64,000 bases of DNA from Ilyomonas limi (GTDB taxonomy: Bacteria > Bacteroidota > Bacteroidia > Chitinophagales > Chitinophagaceae). The position numbers and the translations under genes are program-made. The notes under the pieces are model-generated. The model saw only the letters and a program-made list of their open reading frames with translations. It was not told the DNA's origin and did no database searches. Location of the stretch: NCBI RefSeq assembly GCF_005233845.1, contig NZ_SZQL01000001.1:295205-359204 (forward strand). Direction: 5' to 3'. Numbering within the stretch: position 1 is the first letter of the stretch; every line of letters starts with the position of its first letter. This document shows, one piece after another, positions 60,224-64,000 of the stretch.

Positions 60224-60547
60224 ATGCCTTTTATAGACACCGCAGCATTGAACGAGAAAGAAGTGATTCCCGGCTACCATGGCAGAACCATTCACACCGG
60301 TACGATGACCTTTATGTACTGGACAGTAGAGGCTGGCGCAGTAATGCCGATGCACTCCCACCTGCAAGAGCAGATAGCGCATGTATTGAAAGGTACTTTT
60401 GAGCTAACGGTAGAGGACGAAACGCAAACCATAGAGCCGGGCAAAGTGGCTGTAATACCGCCGTATGTTATGCATGGTGGCAAAGCCATTACACATTGCG
60501 AACTACTTGATGTATTTTATCCCGAAAGAGAAGACTATAAATTTTAA
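60224..60547 (+). CDS. Cupin domain protein
   Basis: A 107-aa single-domain cupin. Motif 1 is GAVMPMHSHLQEQIAHVLKG (metal-type His-His-Gln arrangement) and motif 2 is PGKVAVIPPYVMHGG, with the last histidine. The complete ligand set suggests a metal-binding cupin. It follows the HxlR gene by 41 bp and precedes an SDR gene by 3 bp, so the three may be one plus-strand transcript. Activity unknown. Confidence 0.9.
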   Translation: MPFIDTAALNEKEVIPGYHGRTIHTGTMTFMYWTVEAGAVMPMHSHLQEQIAHVLKGTFELTVEDETQTIEPGKVAVIPPYVMHGGKAITHCELLDVFYPEREDYKF

Positions 60548-60550
60548 CCT

Positions 60551-61339
60551 ATGAATCTTGATTTAACTAATAAAACTGCACTGGTGTGTGGCGCTTCGCA
60601 GGGGCTTGGACTTGCCTGTGCCACCGAGCTGGCTTTGCTGGGTGCCAATGTAATTGCCGTGAGCCGCAGTGAAGAAAAACTGCAAACTATAGTCAGCAAT
60701 TTTGATACTTCCAAAGGACAGCAACATAGCTATCTGGCTATGGATCTTTCCAATCCTGATGCAGTGAAAGAAAAAGTGAATGCTTTTATTGCCGAAGGCA
60801 ATGTTATTCATATACTCATCAACAATGCCGGTGGCCCACCTTCGGCACCCATGATTGACACCGATGCTGCGGAGATAGAGAAAGCATTCCGTACGCATGT
60901 TATCAGCAGTCATGTGTTGGCGCAAGCTGTTGTTCCGGGTATGAAAAATGCTGGTTTTGGACGTATTGTAAACATTGTTTCTACTTCCGTAAAACAGCCG
61001 ATTAATGGCTTGGGCATTTCCAATCTTGTGCGTGCGGCTGTAGCTAATTGGGCTAAAACATTAGCTAACGAAATCAGCCGGTTTGAGATTACAGTAAACA
61101 ATGTGTTGCCGGGTTATACCAATACAGACAGGCTGAATTATTTGTTCTCTAAACAAGCAAAAGAACAGAGTGTAGCAAAGGAAGATATTCTTCAAAAAAA
61201 TGAATCTGCTATTCCTGCTGGCAGAATAGGTGAACCGGCAGAATTTGGCGCCGCGGTTGCCTTTCTTTGTTCGCCGGCAGCCGCTTATATCAACGGCATT
61301 AATTTGCCTGTTGATGGCGGAAGAACGGGATGTTTGTAG
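60551..61339 (+). CDS. SDR-like protein lacking the YxxxK catalytic pair
   Basis: A 262-aa SDR-fold protein with the cofactor motif GASQGLGLACATELALLGA (14-32) and NNAGGPP. The serine-region motif is VSTSVKQP (143-150). Where YxxxK should follow it reads LGISN (154-158) then LVRAAV, so tyrosine and lysine are both missing. The C-terminus is AAYINGINLPVDGGRTGCL. This L..SN..R form is a known divergent SDR branch from memory, annotated as reductase without firm activity. It probably shares a transcript with the cupin. Confidence 0.88.
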   Translation: MNLDLTNKTALVCGASQGLGLACATELALLGANVIAVSRSEEKLQTIVSNFDTSKGQQHSYLAMDLSNPDAVKEKVNAFIAEGNVIHILINNAGGPPSAPMIDTDAAEIEKAFRTHVISSHVLAQAVVPGMKNAGFGRIVNIVSTSVKQPINGLGISNLVRAAVANWAKTLANEISRFEITVNNVLPGYTNTDRLNYLFSKQAKEQSVAKEDILQKNESAIPAGRIGEPAEFGAAVAFLCSPAAAYINGINLPVDGGRTGCL

Positions 61340-61365
61340 TGCTTAAAATAATAAGTATATAATTC

Positions 61366-61687
61366 CCGTAATTGCGAGCGGAGTGAAGCAATCTGTGCTT
61401 TGCGTTAAATTATTACAGGTGGTCTGTGTTAAACCTAATGATTATGTGTAAAAGTATTTAAAACTTATTTCAAAAATGGCTTTACTATTAATTTTCAATA
61501 GTTATCTTAAATTTAAAGTATACTAAAACCCGCTTCTAGCAAGGGTTTCAAGAATTAGGAAATTCATCAATTAATTGCCCAGTGTCTAAAACAGCATTTT
61601 TGAGATAAGTTCTAATAATAATACATTAACTACTTATTTTGATTGTACTGCAATCCACAGATTGCTTCGCTCCGCTCGCAATGACGG
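61366..61687. repeat. MITE-like repeat, copy 5 of 5
   Basis: The left end is ATTGCGAGCGGAGTGAAGCA with ATCTGTG. The right end has CACAGATTGCTTCGCTCCGC, then TCGCAATGACG, preceded by TTGATTGTACTGCAATC. The interior (about 260 bp) is AT-rich without ORFs and is the longest among the copies. It makes up nearly all of the 390-bp gap. Confidence 0.82.
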
Positions 61688-61729
61688 GGACGTAACAATC
61701 CGAATATTAATGTGGTTCAATCATATCAC

Positions 61730-62440
61730 TCACATTCCAATTACTTCACCCTCCTTCAACTGGTTTGCCAGATCCAGCAAACTGCTACAAATCAGATCAG
61801 GTTTGGGTGCCAGCGGATATAGCATTTCGTTGCCCGATTGCATATAAGCAGTTTTCATACCTGCGTTGGCAGCGCCGGCTATATCCCATCCATGCGCCGA
61901 TACAAAAAGCATTTCTTTTTCTTTTGCATCCATTTTTTTAGCTGCCCACCGATACACTTCCATACTCGGCTTATATTTCTTTACATGCTCGGCACTCAGT
62001 ACACATTCAAAGTACGAAATTAAGCCGGTACGCTCCATTCGTTCGCGCACCACTTCTTCGGGCGAGTTGGTGAGTGCGGCAATTCGGTAGCCTTCATCGT
62101 TTAATGCCGAAAGCCCTTCCTGTACGCCATTGTGTACCGGAAGGTGTTTTAGCGTTTCTAAGATGCTGTCTATTTCATGCTCCGCAATATTTTTATCCAG
62201 CTTGCTGGCAGTCATTTGCATAGTAGCCTTGGCTATTGAAATAAAATCGTTGAACTGAACAGTACAATTATCCACAAAGCAATACTGCATGAATAATTCA
62301 AACCACAACAGGTAGCCCTTTTTGCTATCCATCAGGCTGTTTACTTTACGCTCCATATCACTCATATCCAGCAACGTTTCATATACGTCCAGCACAATGA
62401 TTTTGACTTTTTCCGGTGAGGTAGTTTTAGCTTCCTGCAT
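61730..62440 (-). CDS. Haloacid dehalogenase type II (HAD superfamily)
   Basis: HAD-superfamily hydrolase of 236 aa. Motif I is IIVLDVYETLLD with the nucleophile aspartate (DVYET). Motif II is AALTNSPEEVV. The motif III lysine is in HVKKYKPSMEVYRWAA, and motif IV is FVSAHGWDIAGAANAG. The cap region resembles L-2-haloacid dehalogenases, but such proteins may also act as phosphatases. The second residue after the nucleophile is Tyr, as in haloacid dehalogenases (DxYGT type). Monocistronic. Confidence 0.9.
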   Translation of the reverse strand: MQEAKTTSPEKVKIIVLDVYETLLDMSDMERKVNSLMDSKKGYLLWFELFMQYCFVDNCTVQFNDFISIAKATMQMTASKLDKNIAEHEIDSILETLKHLPVHNGVQEGLSALNDEGYRIAALTNSPEEVVRERMERTGLISYFECVLSAEHVKKYKPSMEVYRWAAKKMDAKEKEMLFVSAHGWDIAGAANAGMKTAYMQSGNEMLYPLAPKPDLICSSLLDLANQLKEGEVIGM

Positions 62441-62701
62441 AATTATTTTTTATAGCTGTTTAAAGCTCTGCACAAAAAAAGTGCCTTTTGAAAAATTATT
62501 TTTGAGGTGTAGTTCTAACTTATCCGGTGTAAGGTATTGTAAATTTTATTAGTCTGCTGCTTTGTCCTTCGCCAGGATAAGACTTATTGTACATTGCAGA
62601 ATTACAATAAGCTATTGTGTTGTTTATTGGATTACCTGGCCATCCACCTGATGTAAATGGCTTACTTTACTACTATTTTCAGCATCAATAAATTAAAATA
62701 A

Positions 62702-63388
62702 ATGGGGGAAGCTACTTTAGACACTTATCAACGTGCACTTGTTATCCATTCGCATATTATTACCTACGGCAATGCGGCTGATGAAACAATTACCGAACGT
62801 GTGCGGGCAGAAGTAGAAACGATGTGGAATGAGCCAAATGCAGTTGTATTGATAAAAGGAATACCTTACAGGGTAATTTTCAGCATCACTGCAGAATGGC
62901 GCCCGGGTATTGATATGATAGAAGTGTACACCAATGATGACCCGCGTAATAATTATTTCAGAATTGAAGAATATGCGCATGGCAATATTTCTTTTGTAGA
63001 TGGTTTAGGCTGCAACAGCGGTTATTTTAAACTTGAAAATTTATATGTTGGCTCTACTACGGCAGCGCATGAGTATGGGCATACGCTGGGGCTCGACCAT
63101 CCTGCTGATATGGATTACAGAGGCAAAGGCATTCCCCGCATTATGTATCCACGGGGTACATTGGTAGATCCGCCGTTTCAATACGACCCAACCAAACCAG
63201 CAGGCATTACCGGCGGCACCATGCACCCCATGTACCGGAAAGTATTTGCCGAGGACATAGCCCTATTGAGGCTGGAAAGATTACGGTTTAACAATGGTAA
63301 AGCTATTGTAGGCGAGTTTACCAATGTGTTTCACTACAATCATGGCGAAACACCTTGGGGTGAGCATACGCCTATGGTGGAAGGATAA
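62702..63388 (+). CDS. Metzincin-motif zinc protease-like protein, no signal peptide
   Basis: A 228-aa protein with the complete zinc site HEYGHTLGLDH (H123, E124, H127, H133). This is the HExxHxxGxxH pattern of metzincins (M10/M12-like), and PRIMYPRG or GGTMHPMYR downstream could supply the Met-turn. No signal peptide is visible; the sequence starts MGEATLDTYQRALVIHSHII. The N-terminal half has strands like VLIKGIPYRVIFSITAEW. The family cannot be named more closely. It may be cytosolic or exported by a non-Sec route. Confidence 0.82.
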   Translation: MGEATLDTYQRALVIHSHIITYGNAADETITERVRAEVETMWNEPNAVVLIKGIPYRVIFSITAEWRPGIDMIEVYTNDDPRNNYFRIEEYAHGNISFVDGLGCNSGYFKLENLYVGSTTAAHEYGHTLGLDHPADMDYRGKGIPRIMYPRGTLVDPPFQYDPTKPAGITGGTMHPMYRKVFAEDIALLRLERLRFNNGKAIVGEFTNVFHYNHGETPWGEHTPMVEG

Positions 63389-63511
63389 GAAGATTGGCTA
63401 ACTATTTTATGGAGTGCCGGTTACTAATCGCAAGTTACAATTTGTGCCACGCAAAAGGTATATAATTACATAACCTTCAAATTGAATCTACATGACCTTA
63501 AAAACTACAAT

Positions 63512-64000
63512 ATGCTTTTAGAGAACAAACCCTGGTTCATACATTTAACAATTGCATTTTTTGCTGCAAAAAACTATATTTTGTGTACTGCTTTGCTGTG
63601 CACATGCACTATATTACATGCACAGGTAACTGGTTGTCCCGATCCTGCCGCAAAAAATTATAAAAGTACTGCTACCGTAAACGATGGCTCCTGTATATAT
63701 AAAGATGTATCTATCAAACCGATATTTAACACCAACCTGAATACAAAGCTGAATGAAACATCCGGCCTGCTCTGGTGGAATAATCAGGTATGGACACATA
63801 ATGATAGCGGCGGAGAACCGGCATTGTATGCTGTAGATTCTTCCACCGGGAAAATAATAAGAAAAGTAACCGTAAGCAATGCTACCAACATAGATTGGGA
63901 AGACCTTGCACAGGATGATAACTACATTTATATTGGTGATTTTGGTAACAATGCGCAGGGCAACAGGAACGATCTGAAGATTTATAAGGTTAAAAAATCG
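63512..64000 (+). CDS. Secreted hypothetical protein (partial, C-terminus beyond window)
   Basis: The first 163 residues, starting at the ATG at 63512. A long signal region (about 14-41, FFAAKNYILCTALLCTCTIL and LHAQ) is followed by a small cysteine-containing segment (CPDPAAKNYKSTATVNDGSC). A beta-propeller-like stretch then follows: SGLLWWNNQVWTHNDSGGEP, LYAVDSSTGKIIRKVTVSNA and IYIGDFGNNAQGN. Propeller-like extracellular proteins of this kind in Bacteroidota often end in a T9SS sorting domain, which would lie outside the window. Confidence 0.75.
   Translation, partial: MLLENKPWFIHLTIAFFAAKNYILCTALLCTCTILHAQVTGCPDPAAKNYKSTATVNDGSCIYKDVSIKPIFNTNLNTKLNETSGLLWWNNQVWTHNDSGGEPALYAVDSSTGKIIRKVTVSNATNIDWEDLAQDDNYIYIGDFGNNAQGNRNDLKIYKVKKS

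Overview
The window comes from a chromosome of a Bacteroidota bacterium, most likely of the Chitinophagaceae type; I cannot name a genus. Four things point there. Several families are largely confined to that phylum (DUF4834, DUF4783, DUF4230, the MoxR/DUF58/Bat group, the 38-residue ribosomal protein THX). Many starts have a TAnnTTTG promoter element just upstream. Start codons lack strong Shine-Dalgarno sequences. Intergenic spaces are full of the degenerate dispersed repeats typical of these genomes. No rRNA, tRNA, CRISPR array, prophage or intact insertion sequence was seen.

Layout. 1-9782 (minus strand) is a molybdenum-cofactor and molybdo-hydroxylase block. In transcription order it reads moaC, a long mobA-type nucleotidyltransferase, a Tat-type 2Fe-2S subunit, an FAD/4Fe-4S subunit, two tandem paralogous Mo-binding subunits, moaD, moaE and moaA (cut by the window edge). 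It makes an E. coli PaoABC-like periplasmic aldehyde oxidoreductase next to the genes that make its cofactor. 10-12.5 kb holds housekeeping genes (DUF4834, HU, THX, pdxH, a lipoprotein). 12.7-17.2 kb holds the first half of a Bat operon (moxR, an inserted DUF559 gene, DUF58, a BatD-like protein, batA). The second half (batB, batC) lies 16.6 kb away at 33.8-35.7 kb. Between them are metabolic genes (SDR, acyl-CoA ligase, DUF1015, serC, gpmI, kbl), a decayed DUF433/DUF5615 toxin-antitoxin pair, two tandem DUF4230 genes and a class D beta-lactamase.

36-55 kb is rich in carbohydrate-active and secreted proteins: GH3, a glycosyltransferase, an SGNH hydrolase, a ChbG/YdjC deacetylase, DUF1080, an FG-GAP repeat protein and DUF2961/GH172. 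It also holds a 1062-residue multi-PAS histidine kinase, a Crp-family regulator with an AhpD-like protein, and a ferritin-like YciE protein. 55-62.5 kb looks like a redox/electrophile-stress region. A HxlR/DUF24 regulator faces, across a perfect 7-3-7 palindrome, a minus-strand run of nitroreductase, cysteine-less DsbA-like protein, FrnE-type DsbA and two SDRs; a cupin and another SDR follow the regulator. The window ends with a metzincin-motif protein and the start of a secreted protein.

The most unusual signals are these. Short-period repeats have been built into the N-terminal, signal-peptide-coding parts of two Bat genes. A repeat-bounded DUF559 gene sits inside the moxR-DUF58 junction. 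A five-copy MITE-like family has roughly 45-bp inverted ends. The Mo-subunit gene is duplicated. The HxlR locus has a clear operator candidate. A toxin-antitoxin pair has been broken by a 16-bp tandem duplication, a stop codon and a frameshift.
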